Both the position numbers and the translations under genes were made by a program. The notes beneath the pieces are model-generated. The model saw only the letters and a list, made by a program, of their open reading frames with translations, was not told the origin of the DNA and made no database searches. This document shows, in pieces, positions 17,315 through 25,351 of a DNA stretch of 64,000 nt. Positions within the stretch are counted from its first letter, which is position 1, and the number at the start of each line of letters is the position of its first letter. Source of the DNA: Bryobacterales bacterium (GTDB taxonomy: Bacteria; Acidobacteriota; Terriglobia; Bryobacterales; UBA6623). The DNA is taken from NCBI GenBank assembly GCA_022826925.1, contig JAJDTX010000027.1, positions 22,350 to 86,349 on the forward strand. Direction: 5' to 3'.

Positions 17315-19834
17315 TTGACCAAGACCCTGATCAGTGACACGTTCTTGAGAAGGCCTTTTTTCCTGTCTGGCACACGACGCCTTAGCCCCGTCAGCGGGAC
17401 GGGCCTGGGCCATATCGCGAGGCGGGCATTGGCAGGGGCTCTTATCTTCTTTCTGCCCCCGAGCGCGTCGTTCGCGCAGGAGGGCACGGCAATTCTCGCT
17501 GGCCGGATTCTCGATGATGCCGACGGGGCGCCGCTCAGCTTCGCAACCATCCTGGTTGAGAACGCTCAAGGAGAGCCTCTGTCCGGCGTGCTTGCGGAAG
17601 AAAACGGTCGCTTCGTGATCGGAGGGCTGGCACCGGGCAGCTACACCATCGAGGTGTTGTTCCCTGGCTTCTTTCCGCTAGAGGCCGAAGTAATCGTCTC
17701 GGAGCTCAATCAATCCTATGACCTCGGGGAAGTTCGCCTTCTTCGGGAACTGAACCTTGAGCAGGAGATCACGGTGACCGCCGAGAAGATCCGAGCGGCC
17801 GGGATACAGACCGAAGTGTTTCGGATCGACGAAGGAGCGACGCAGTCAACCGGCACGCTGCTCGATGCCATGAGGAATCTTCCGGGCGTCACAGTCGATC
17901 AAGACGGCAGGGTCTCGCTTCGTGGCAGTGATCAGGTCTCGATTCTGATTGACGGCCGGCAATCGAGCCTCACCGGTTTTGGCAGTCAGCGCGGCCTCGA
18001 CAGCGTGTCGGCGGCCAACGTGGAGGCGATCGAGATCATCCACAATCCGTCGGCCAGTTTTGATGCCGCGGGCATGGCAGGAATTATCAACATCATCTAC
18101 AAGAAGCAGCAGCGACTGGGTTTGTCGGGTGACCTCGGATTGTCGGTTGGCATGGGCCGGTTCTCCAAGCAGCGATCCGACCTGCCGACCGATCTGGGCA
18201 GCTTTTCGAACAACGGGAAAGTCACCCCCAGCGTCAGCCTCAACTACAACACCGAGCGTGTGCGGAGCTTCGTCCAGACGGAAGTTCTGGTTCAGGACGA
18301 TCTGCCGAACAACGAATTCACGACGCGATTCTACGACGACGGTCGCGTCATTGAATCGCAAGTTCCGGAGAATCGCGAGCAGATTCACTACATTGTCCGC
18401 GCGGGTTCCGACTTCGCCGTTGGCGATTCCAACACGCTATCCGTCTCAGGCATCTACGACTTCGAAACGCACACGGACCGTGCCCAGGTCCCCTACATCC
18501 TGGCATCCACCGGCGAAAGAGCGCGATTCTGGTTCTGGCAAGAAGAGGAAGATACCGGCTTTGCCAATATCAGCTTCGATTTCAGGCGCGAATTCTCGAC
18601 GCCCGGCCACGAGCTGAACTTGAATCTCCAGTACACCCGGGGCTGGGAGGACGAAGCGTACTTTCTCAATGAGGAGTCACGGGTCAGGATCGGCACGGAC
18701 TTCACCCATCTCGTTGCCCAAGAAAACACTCTGCCCCTGAGTCTCGACTACGAACGCCCGCTGTCGAGCGGTCGGCTGGAGTTGGGCACGAAGCTTCAGA
18801 CTCGCTGGCTGCCGATCACCTACGACGTCGACCGGGGGGTGCAGAGCGTGATCTACGAAGGCCTCGGGGATTATTCCGATTGGGAGGAAGACATCTATGC
18901 CGCTTACGTCAATTGGGTTCAGGTTAAGGCTTCCCATTCGCTGGAGGCTGGCGTCCGGATCGAACAGACGAATGTGGCCTACACGATTCCAGAAGACAAC
19001 ATCTACTACGAGAGCAGCGACGCATACGACTACTTCGAAGTCTTTCCCAACGTCAAGTTCACGTATCGGCTGAGTGACGAGAATCAAGTGATCGCCGCCT
19101 ATAACCGGCGCATCGATCGACCTGGAGAGCCTGAACTGCGGATCTTTCCGAAGTACGACGATCCGGAACTGCTCAAAGTGGGCAATCCGTATCTGCGACC
19201 ACAATTAACGAACGTTTTCGAGATCGGATATCGGCAGTCCTGGGAGTGGGGCTTTGTTAGCACAGCCTTCTACCACCGAGACATCTCCGACGCGTTCCAG
19301 CGCATTTTGGCCGTCGACGACTCCAGTTTGGCCTACGACATCGTTAACCGAATCTTCGAGAACGCCGGCAACTCCACCCAGACCGGAGTCGGAGTCATTG
19401 CCGAGCGGCAGATCCGCGCGCCATGGCGTCTGTCGGGAAGCGCCAACTGGTTTAGGAACGACATCGATGCTCTGGAGACCGAGCTGCTGTTCCCTACCCG
19501 GCGCCGCTTCCTCCTCGCCGCGTCTCGAGCCAACACGTGGGACTTCACCATCAACAATCAGGTCCAGCTGCCTCGTGCCGGCGAAGTCCAATTGAGCTAC
19601 ATCCACTATGCCGGCAGGAACGTTCCCCAAGGCCGAGAACGTGCACGCTCATCGCTCGACCTGGCCGCCACTTGGCCGATCATGAGCGGACGAGCAGAGC
19701 TGGTCTTCACGTTCAGAGACATCTTCAACAACTTCGCCGTGCAGCAAGAGGTGGACGGTCAGGGCTTCACGGCGCTTTACCAGAACCTCTTGGAAACTCA
19801 AGTTGCGAGCATTGGACTGAGAGCCCGGTTCTGA
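17315..19834 (+). CDS. TonB-dependent outer-membrane receptor with N-terminal carboxypeptidase-regulatory domain
   Basis: 839 residues, start TTG at 17315 (no nearby ATG upstream of the signal peptide, so the exact start is uncertain). A signal peptide ends around SASFAQ (54). Residues 58-145 are a CarboxypepD_reg-like domain (ILAGRILDDADGAPLSFATI). The plug spans 165-265 (LLDAMRNLPGVTVDQDGRVSLRG, cut short here; then SVSAANVEAIEIIHNPSASFDAAGMAGIINI). The rest is an outer-membrane beta-barrel, ending ASIGLRARF with the terminal phenylalanine expected for Bam recognition. Its likely cargo is an oligosaccharide or metabolite released by the surrounding enzymes. It is flanked by two copies of a dispersed repeat. 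Confidence 0.9.
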   Translation: MTKTLISDTFLRRPFFLSGTRRLSPVSGTGLGHIARRALAGALIFFLPPSASFAQEGTAILAGRILDDADGAPLSFATILVENAQGEPLSGVLAEENGRFVIGGLAPGSYTIEVLFPGFFPLEAEVIVSELNQSYDLGEVRLLRELNLEQEITVTAEKIRAAGIQTEVFRIDEGATQSTGTLLDAMRNLPGVTVDQDGRVSLRGSDQVSILIDGRQSSLTGFGSQRGLDSVSAANVEAIEIIHNPSASFDAAGMAGIINIIYKKQQRLGLSGDLGLSVGMGRFSKQRSDLPTDLGSFSNNGKVTPSVSLNYNTERVRSFVQTEVLVQDDLPNNEFTTRFYDDGRVIESQVPENREQIHYIVRAGSDFAVGDSNTLSVSGIYDFETHTDRAQVPYILASTGERARFWFWQEEEDTGFANISFDFRREFSTPGHELNLNLQYTRGWEDEAYFLNEESRVRIGTDFTHLVAQENTLPLSLDYERPLSSGRLELGTKLQTRWLPITYDVDRGVQSVIYEGLGDYSDWEEDIYAAYVNWVQVKASHSLEAGVRIEQTNVAYTIPEDNIYYESSDAYDYFEVFPNVKFTYRLSDENQVIAAYNRRIDRPGEPELRIFPKYDDPELLKVGNPYLRPQLTNVFEIGYRQSWEWGFVSTAFYHRDISDAFQRILAVDDSSLAYDIVNRIFENAGNSTQTGVGVIAERQIRAPWRLSGSANWFRNDIDALETELLFPTRRRFLLAASRANTWDFTINNQVQLPRAGEVQLSYIHYAGRNVPQGRERARSSLDLAATWPIMSGRAELVFTFRDIFNNFAVQQEVDGQGFTALYQNLLETQVASIGLRARF

Positions 19835-19868
19835 AATCTCGATATCGGGGCGAGTGGCAGATTTTTCT

Positions 19869-19974
19869 AAACACGGGGTCGGCCGAAATCCGGTTTCTAC
19901 AGGACTGCACTGTGCTCCGACCGACCGGCTTGATGGCCATGGTGGCGCAGGGCTGGGCGCCTGTTGCAGCCATC
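19869..19974. repeat. Dispersed repeat, copy 2 (35 bases after the TonB gene)
   Basis: Partner of 16985-17090; 74% identity over the first 74 bases, same orientation. The two copies bracket the TonB receptor as direct repeats about 2.9 kb apart. Confidence 0.6.
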
Positions 19975-20066
19975 GAGACCCCGCTGCAACCTAAATTCCG
20001 CAGTAGTTGCCACTCCACAATCCGAGCAGGCCGAGACTTGGTAGCGAGCCCTTCCGTTCGACGCCT

Positions 20067-20474
20067 TCAAGGGAACGGCTCGATGAGTTCTACACCACTG
20101 GCTGCGAAATCTCGCCGATTTCGGGTCGCAAGCTGAAATCCGTGAGTGAGGGCGGTTGCGGCAATGAGACTGTCCTTGATCGGCATCGGCCTTCCGCTAG
20201 CACGCAGATGCGCCAGCAACTCGGCCCAGCGCGATCCCGTCTCGGTGTCCCACGGCACGCAGTAAACGTGCGCCATTACCTCGTCGAACCAATGCTGGAG
20301 GTCGCGGCGCCGTTTTCCAAGCGGAAGCAGAAGGATACCGAAGCGTGCCTCCCCGAGAATCACAGGATCAATCGCCAAATTGCTCTAGTTGCGCCTCAGC
20401 CACTCGATCACCCTTGGATCCGGGTTCGGCTTGGTCGCCTCGCACAACACATTGGCGTCGACCAGTCACCTCAT
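20067..20474 (-). pseudogene. VapC-type PIN toxin with two in-frame stop codons
   Basis: The expected start ATG overlaps the upstream antitoxin stop (ATGA), exactly as in vapBC operons. Translation gives M-R-stop(TGA)-LVDANVLCEATKPNPDP, then RVIEWLRRN-stop(TAG)-SNLAIDPVILGEARFG, then an intact rest with the second acidic cluster (MPIKDSLIAATALTHG) and LATRNRRDF. Apart from codon 3 and one codon near position 33, the PIN domain is full length at 136 codons. A 103-residue frame can still start internally at 20378 but lacks the first catalytic aspartate. The toxin is therefore probably inactivated recently by point mutations. Confidence 0.85.
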
Positions 20475-20710
20475 GATTGTGATCCAAGCGTGTCGGTAGA
20501 CTCCGATTCAATAGGCGCGAACCAGCCTTTCACAGGGCACGCGAGCAGTATGTTCACCAAGCCTTGGTTGTCAGGGCTGGCGGCTATCAGACGATACTCC
20601 CCCCGATTCACACGTTCGATATCAAACGCTTGGCCGGGCTCGATCTTGTCCCGATTGCGGAACTCGGCTGGTATGACGATCTGCCCCTTCGACGAAATCA
20701 CTACCTTCAT
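20471..20710 (-). CDS. AbrB/MazE-type antitoxin (SpoVT-AbrB domain)
   Basis: 79 residues. The swapped-hairpin AbrB signature is complete: MKVVISSKGQIVIPAEFRNR, followed by IEPGQAFDIERVNRGEYRLI. The remaining 30 residues form the flexible toxin-binding tail (ILLACPVKGWFAPIESES). It binds DNA as a dimer and would neutralise the adjacent PIN toxin, whose start codon overlaps its stop. That toxin carries two stop codons, so this antitoxin is effectively orphaned. Confidence 0.9.
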   Translation of the reverse strand: MKVVISSKGQIVIPAEFRNRDKIEPGQAFDIERVNRGEYRLIAASPDNQGLVNILLACPVKGWFAPIESESTDTLGSQS

Positions 20711-20895
20711 GCTACGTATGACTATGCCTTACTTGGAAACCGCCAAGTCTTTGCGTCTACCGTGACGGGCCGCCGGGTCTCCGGCGTGGGGCAGGCGACC
20801 AGGCCAGTTCTCGGGCTGACCAACGGCCCCAGAGGACCGTTTCCCGTCCCACTACAGAGTCGTACAGTTGGCCGCAGGTCTATGATGCTTCAGGC

Positions 20896-22113
20896 ATGAA
20901 ACTCTTAGTGGCGCGACTCGGGCTTTTCGCGCTTTCCTTTCCCTTCCAGACAGCCGCTCCGCAAGAGTCGTCGCCGGAGCAGTTGCGCGATCCAGTGACA
21001 GGTCGGCAGATCCTGCGCTACGCGAGCCCGCATCACGAGACCCACCACTACTATTTCGTGTCGCCCTGGTCTCCGGATGGGAACCAGATCGTGTTCTTCC
21101 AGTTCGACCGATCAGTCGAGAAACTGACTGCGACGGGACGCTATCCGGGCATCTTGGTGGTGATGAATTCGGACGGCACGGCACGGCGCGAGCTGGCGGG
21201 CCCCCTGACCGGGCACTATCACACGGGCATGAATCAGCTGTGGGGTCCCGAGGGGAACTTCGTCTACTTCCAGTCCCGAGAACCGGGCCCTCGCTGCATG
21301 GCTCGGGTTCCGGCTGCCGGCGGGGCGGTCGAGTGCGTGGACACGCCGGTCCCTTGCAGCCGCCTCAGCCCCGACGGGGCCCTTCTCTCTTGCGGGAATG
21401 CAGAGCACCAAGGAGTGCTGGACTTGCAGAGCGGGTCCTACAGGCAGCTCGTTACTCTGGCGGAGGCCCGGAAACTGACCCCCAACCGCCTCGAAATCGA
21501 GGACGTGGCTTCCCAGCTGCAGAACACGCGCTTCAGCCCGGACGGCGAGAAGCTCATGATCGTGCACAGAACGCAAGAGACGTTCCCGAAACTGGTGGAG
21601 GTCTTCGTGTACGGCTTTCGTGACGGATCCTTTCGCTGGCTGGCTGATAACCTGCACCACCCAACGTGGCGCCCCGACAGCATGGCGGTCCTGTTCGTCC
21701 GCCACGACTCCAGGACCAACCTGCAGTGGCTCGTGGAAGCCGATATCGGCACGGGAAGGACTCGCAAGGCCTTCGATGCCGAGCACGTCCCGGCAGGGCA
21801 CCCGTCATACCATCCGCTCAAGCCACACTTGGTCGTCACGGACTGTTACGGAGGCAGGATGGGGAACGGGCTCGCGCTGATCAATCTCAAGGACGGGTCG
21901 ATGAGCCAACTCGTGACGATCCCGCTCGGCTCCAAGCCGGAGCAGCCCGCCGACGAACGCTTTCCGTTTCGTAACTGGGGAATTTGGTTCCCGCCACGAC
22001 AGTACCTCAACGAGCCAAGACCGGTGTGGAACCACGACGGCTCGAAGCTCCTCTACACCAGCGAGGAGAGTGGCCGGACCAACCTGTACGTAGTGGACAC
22101 GTCGGACCTTTAG
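20896..22113 (+). CDS. Secreted beta-propeller protein, oligogalacturonate-lyase/TolB-like
   Basis: 405 residues with a Sec signal (MKLLVARLGLFALSFPFQTAA). The body has TolB-type propeller blades (SPWSPDGNQIVFFQF, LSPDGALLSCG, FSPDGEKLMIV, PVWNHDGSKLLYTSEESG). The histidine-rich opening (SPHHETHHYYF) and GHPSYHPLKPHLVVTD recall family PL22 oligogalacturonate lyases, where a manganese ion is held by histidines on the propeller. A lyase on uronic-acid oligosaccharides is a reasonable guess; the catalytic site cannot be confirmed by eye. No close partner gene on the same strand. Confidence 0.8.
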   Translation: MKLLVARLGLFALSFPFQTAAPQESSPEQLRDPVTGRQILRYASPHHETHHYYFVSPWSPDGNQIVFFQFDRSVEKLTATGRYPGILVVMNSDGTARRELAGPLTGHYHTGMNQLWGPEGNFVYFQSREPGPRCMARVPAAGGAVECVDTPVPCSRLSPDGALLSCGNAEHQGVLDLQSGSYRQLVTLAEARKLTPNRLEIEDVASQLQNTRFSPDGEKLMIVHRTQETFPKLVEVFVYGFRDGSFRWLADNLHHPTWRPDSMAVLFVRHDSRTNLQWLVEADIGTGRTRKAFDAEHVPAGHPSYHPLKPHLVVTDCYGGRMGNGLALINLKDGSMSQLVTIPLGSKPEQPADERFPFRNWGIWFPPRQYLNEPRPVWNHDGSKLLYTSEESGRTNLYVVDTSDL

Positions 22114-22451
22114 GCCACCGGAGAAAAGTCCGGATCAGCTGGCACGCATCGGTCGGGGATTATAGAGAAATGTTGCCAGGGCAGCCGGGCCCGAGCGGGA
22201 TGGAAGTGTCCGCCTCGACGGATTCGCGGAGACGCAGGCAGTGTGGATTGGGCGTCTCTTGCGGTTGCTTCATCGCGCCTTTGCCACGATGGGTTCAAGG
22301 TTGCGCGCGCGCTCCAAGATCACCGCCTGATTCTGGCCTACCTGATCTAAGCGCCCGTCCAAAGAACGGAGTGCATCAACCACTCACGAAATCTGAGAAT
22401 CGGTATCAGGGAGTACGTGGACACCCGAGGCCGCGGCCCTCGCGCCATTGG
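22114..22451. other. Intergenic region between convergent genes, with a short coding-like stretch
   Basis: About 340 bases between converging genes. On the minus strand 22270-22383 reads as 37 codons from a GTG (VDALRSLDGRLDQVGQNQ, then AVILERARNLEPIVAKAR), helical and coiled-coil-like. It has no ribosome-binding site and may be the tail of a lost gene. Nothing else was recognised, and no classical terminator hairpin with a T-run was seen. Confidence 0.3.
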
Positions 22452-23960
22452 CTACCGGGCGCGGGCGAGACCAGTCACGAATAAGTCACGCCTGGCTCTC
22501 GCGTATGTGAACCTTCTCGGGTTCACTGCGGTGAGTCCGCTTGTGTCAACCGGAATGATCGTGCCGGCCACAGGCTCGTACGCCGCACGAAAGGCCACAG
22601 CGGCCTTCACCACTATGACTCGCAACTGCTGCGGCTGGATCCCCGCGCTGGTCAGCTGGCCCAAGCTGAAGGGCGGGTGGCGCTTGCTGTTGAGCAGCAC
22701 GAAGCTCGCGTCTGGCTCGTTCGAATTCCCGATTTGGAGGACCGCGGTAGCGCCCTGATCGAGGTAGCGCATGCCACCGTGCCTAGCCGCCGTCTCGATG
22801 TACTTTCCGTCGTAGAGCAGCTTCACCCGTCCCCGTATCCGAACCGGATCACCATGCAGGCTGTCGCTCTTGCCGCCGATCTCGGCATCGAACCGGCCTC
22901 CTACCCCTGTTCGAAACGCTTCGCTCACAGCTTCCGGATCGTAGATCGCCGCAGCAAACGCCGAGGCCCCCTGCTTAACTAGTTCGGCCAGCAGGACGGT
23001 TCCATCCCCAGCTGATCCGCCACCGATGTTGTCTCCGAGATCGACTAGTACCGCCGGCAGTCGGTCCGCCCGCCGGGCTCGTTGCACGGCTTCGGCGGCT
23101 TCCGGAAGCTCGATGGACATCTGTTGCCGGTGGTCCCACATCAGATCGGCAAGCCGCCGCGCTTCCTGGCGTGCGAGCCCCCGATCTCCATCCGTCACGA
23201 CCACGATGCTCGGCCCCATTTGCGGGACGTCCGCATACTGATAGCCCACCGCGGCGCTCGCCGCCAGGATCCGGCTGTCCTCGCGTTCCAAGCGCTTCAG
23301 TTCCGCCACCAGCGGCAGCATCGGCGGCTTGTTGGTGTCGTGGAACAGGATGTTGTACAGCATTGGCGGCTTCTCGATCGCCTGCGCCGGCCGAAGACCG
23401 TCCCGCACGATGCGTCCCATAATCCGAGCGGCCTGCCTTCCCCGCTCGCGCTGGTCCACGTGCGGCACTTCCTTGTAAATCACCAGAGCGGAACACAGCT
23501 CCACTTCCTCGACCGCGACATTCGCGTGGGCGTCGTGGGTAACAACGATCGGCAGGTCCGCTCCCAACTCGCGCCGGAGCCTGCGCAGGATCTCGGCGTC
23601 GGCGTCGGGATGGCTCTGTGCCACCATCGCTCCGTGCAGCGCCAAGAGCAGGCCGTCGATCCGTCCCGCCCCTTGCACCCGTTCGATCAACTCGCCGGTC
23701 AGAGCTTCGAACGCCTCGTCTGCGACCGTTCCCGAGGGTGTCGCGTTCGCGACAAGCGTGGGAACAAGTTCGAGCCCGTGCTCGCGGGCACCGGCAAGAA
23801 ACCCGCCTACTTCATGAGCGGCGTCGCCGAACTCGGCTTCGACTTCATCGCCTCTGCAGGTCGCCCGGCCGTTGAATGCATCCAAGCCTGTCAGCCGGGG
23901 GCAGAAGGTGTTTGATTCGTGCAGAATCCCGCCGACAGCGATGCGAGGCGCGCTGCTCAT
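22452..23960 (-). CDS. M81 family metallopeptidase (MlrC-like)
   Basis: 502 residues without a signal peptide. The MlrC family pattern is clear: IAVGGILHESNTF at the N terminus, GLLLALHGAMVAQSHPDADAE, the metal site in VVTHDAHANV and VIYKEVPHVDQRERG, and the C-terminal MlrC domain (LVDLGDNIGGGSAGDGTV, PFSLGQLTSAGI). MlrC was first described in microcystin degradation, but most homologues sit in amino-acid or peptide catabolic clusters. It starts 18 bases after the DUF1501-B stop, so it is the third gene of that operon. A cytoplasmic peptidase attached to an exported cytochrome pair is unusual. Confidence 0.92.
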   Translation of the reverse strand: MSSAPRIAVGGILHESNTFCPRLTGLDAFNGRATCRGDEVEAEFGDAAHEVGGFLAGAREHGLELVPTLVANATPSGTVADEAFEALTGELIERVQGAGRIDGLLLALHGAMVAQSHPDADAEILRRLRRELGADLPIVVTHDAHANVAVEEVELCSALVIYKEVPHVDQRERGRQAARIMGRIVRDGLRPAQAIEKPPMLYNILFHDTNKPPMLPLVAELKRLEREDSRILAASAAVGYQYADVPQMGPSIVVVTDGDRGLARQEARRLADLMWDHRQQMSIELPEAAEAVQRARRADRLPAVLVDLGDNIGGGSAGDGTVLLAELVKQGASAFAAAIYDPEAVSEAFRTGVGGRFDAEIGGKSDSLHGDPVRIRGRVKLLYDGKYIETAARHGGMRYLDQGATAVLQIGNSNEPDASFVLLNSKRHPPFSLGQLTSAGIQPQQLRVIVVKAAVAFRAAYEPVAGTIIPVDTSGLTAVNPRRFTYARARRDLFVTGLARAR

Positions 23961-23978
23961 CGGCGGTTCAGAGATGGC

Positions 23979-25346
23979 CTAGGCTAGCCACTCCTGAACG
24001 ACGGTGCCGTGCACATCGGTCAGGCGGAAGTCCCTGCCGCTGTACCGATAGGTCAGCTTCGTGTGATCCAGGCCCAGCAGGTGCAGCGCCGTTGCGTGCA
24101 GGTCATGGGGCGTTACCGGGTTCACGGCGGCCTCGTAACCGAAGTCGTCGGTGGCCCCGTAGGCCTGCCCGCCGCGGATCCCGCCGCCAGCCAGCAGAAT
24201 CGAGTAGCCGGGAGGATTGTGGTCCCTGCCCCGCCCGACCTTTTCCGTCCCGGAATTCTGGATCATCGGCGTCCGGCCGAACTCGCTGCCAACGATCACC
24301 AGCGTCTCGTCCAGCATTCCGCGCAGCTTCAGGTCCTCGATCAAGGACGCGATCGGGCCATCGGAACGCTCCGCATGATCCTTCTGGGTCATGATGTCGT
24401 CGTGGCTGTCCCAAGGCTGCCCGTCCCCGTAATAGACCTGGACCACCCGCACGCCCGCTTCGGCCAGGCGCAAGGCCATCAGGCACCCGCGGCCGAATTC
24501 CCCGTCGCCGTAGCGCTCGCGCACGTGTGCGGGCTCGCTGCCGAGATCGAAGATTCCCGGCGCTTCGGACTGCATCCGAAACGCGGTTTCCATGGCTTCG
24601 ATGTTTGACTCCAGGCGCGGATCGAAGCCGACCCGCTGCACGAAGGACGAGTCGATCCGGTCGAGCAGGTCCAGCTGCCTGCGCTGCTCGTCACGCGTGT
24701 AGGTTGCATTGGCGATGTTCTGGATGACCTTGTCGGGCGTCTCGGCGTTGTTGCGGAGCAGGGCGCCCTGGAACTCGGTCGGCAGGAACGAGGACGACCA
24801 GTTCCGCGCGGCGCCGACCGGAGTGCCGGGGCACAGCACGACGAACCCGGGGAGGTTCCGGTTCTCCGAGCCTAGGCCATATGCGACCCAAGAGCCGAAC
24901 GAGGGGCGAGAGCCCCCGCGCAGGGCATGCCCGGTGTTCATCATCAGCATCGAGGGCAGGTGGTTGACGCTCTCCGACCACATCGACCGCACCACGAGGA
25001 TGTCGTCGATGCGCGAGCCGACCCGCGGGAAGATGTCACTGACCTCGAGGCCGCTCTCGCCGTACGGCCGGAACTCGAACGGCGACTTCATGAGCCCGCC
25101 GGAGGCCCTGTCCGTCTTGATCTTCGGCCCGGGCATCGGCTGTCCGTCAAACTTGGCAAGTGCCGGCTTCGGATCGAACGTGTCGACGTGCGACAGCCCG
25201 CCGTTGAGATACAGGAAAATGACGCGTTTTGCCCGCGGGGCGAAATGCGGAGCGCTCCCGCTCGCCGACATCAGCCCGTCCGCCAGGCCTACCGTTCCGA
25301 AACCGGCGCCGAGGATTCGAAGCGTGTCTCTGCGAGAAAGCAGCAT
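23979..25346 (-). CDS. DUF1501 protein B, Tat-type leader
   Basis: 455 residues from the ATG at 25346, preceded by a GGTGAGG-like site; the longer frame to 25409 overlaps the previous gene heavily. The leader LSRRDTLRILGAGFG is Tat-like. DUF1501 blocks: VIFLYLNGGLSHVDTFDPKP, LPGFVVLCPG, LVIVGSEFGRTP, GRGRDHNPPGYS and the terminal GRDFRLTDVHG. It starts 5 bases after the DUF1553-B stop and is followed by the M81 peptidase. The C-terminal RDFRLTDV motif is shared with copies A and D but not with C. Confidence 0.92.
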   Translation of the reverse strand: MLLSRRDTLRILGAGFGTVGLADGLMSASGSAPHFAPRAKRVIFLYLNGGLSHVDTFDPKPALAKFDGQPMPGPKIKTDRASGGLMKSPFEFRPYGESGLEVSDIFPRVGSRIDDILVVRSMWSESVNHLPSMLMMNTGHALRGGSRPSFGSWVAYGLGSENRNLPGFVVLCPGTPVGAARNWSSSFLPTEFQGALLRNNAETPDKVIQNIANATYTRDEQRRQLDLLDRIDSSFVQRVGFDPRLESNIEAMETAFRMQSEAPGIFDLGSEPAHVRERYGDGEFGRGCLMALRLAEAGVRVVQVYYGDGQPWDSHDDIMTQKDHAERSDGPIASLIEDLKLRGMLDETLVIVGSEFGRTPMIQNSGTEKVGRGRDHNPPGYSILLAGGGIRGGQAYGATDDFGYEAAVNPVTPHDLHATALHLLGLDHTKLTYRYSGRDFRLTDVHGTVVQEWLA

Positions 25347-25351
25347 GGGTC

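Noticed and set aside
20067..20474. Stop-codon recoding (selenocysteine or similar) in VapC
   Set aside because: Two different stop codons, neither at a catalytic cysteine, and both types serve as normal terminators elsewhere in the window.
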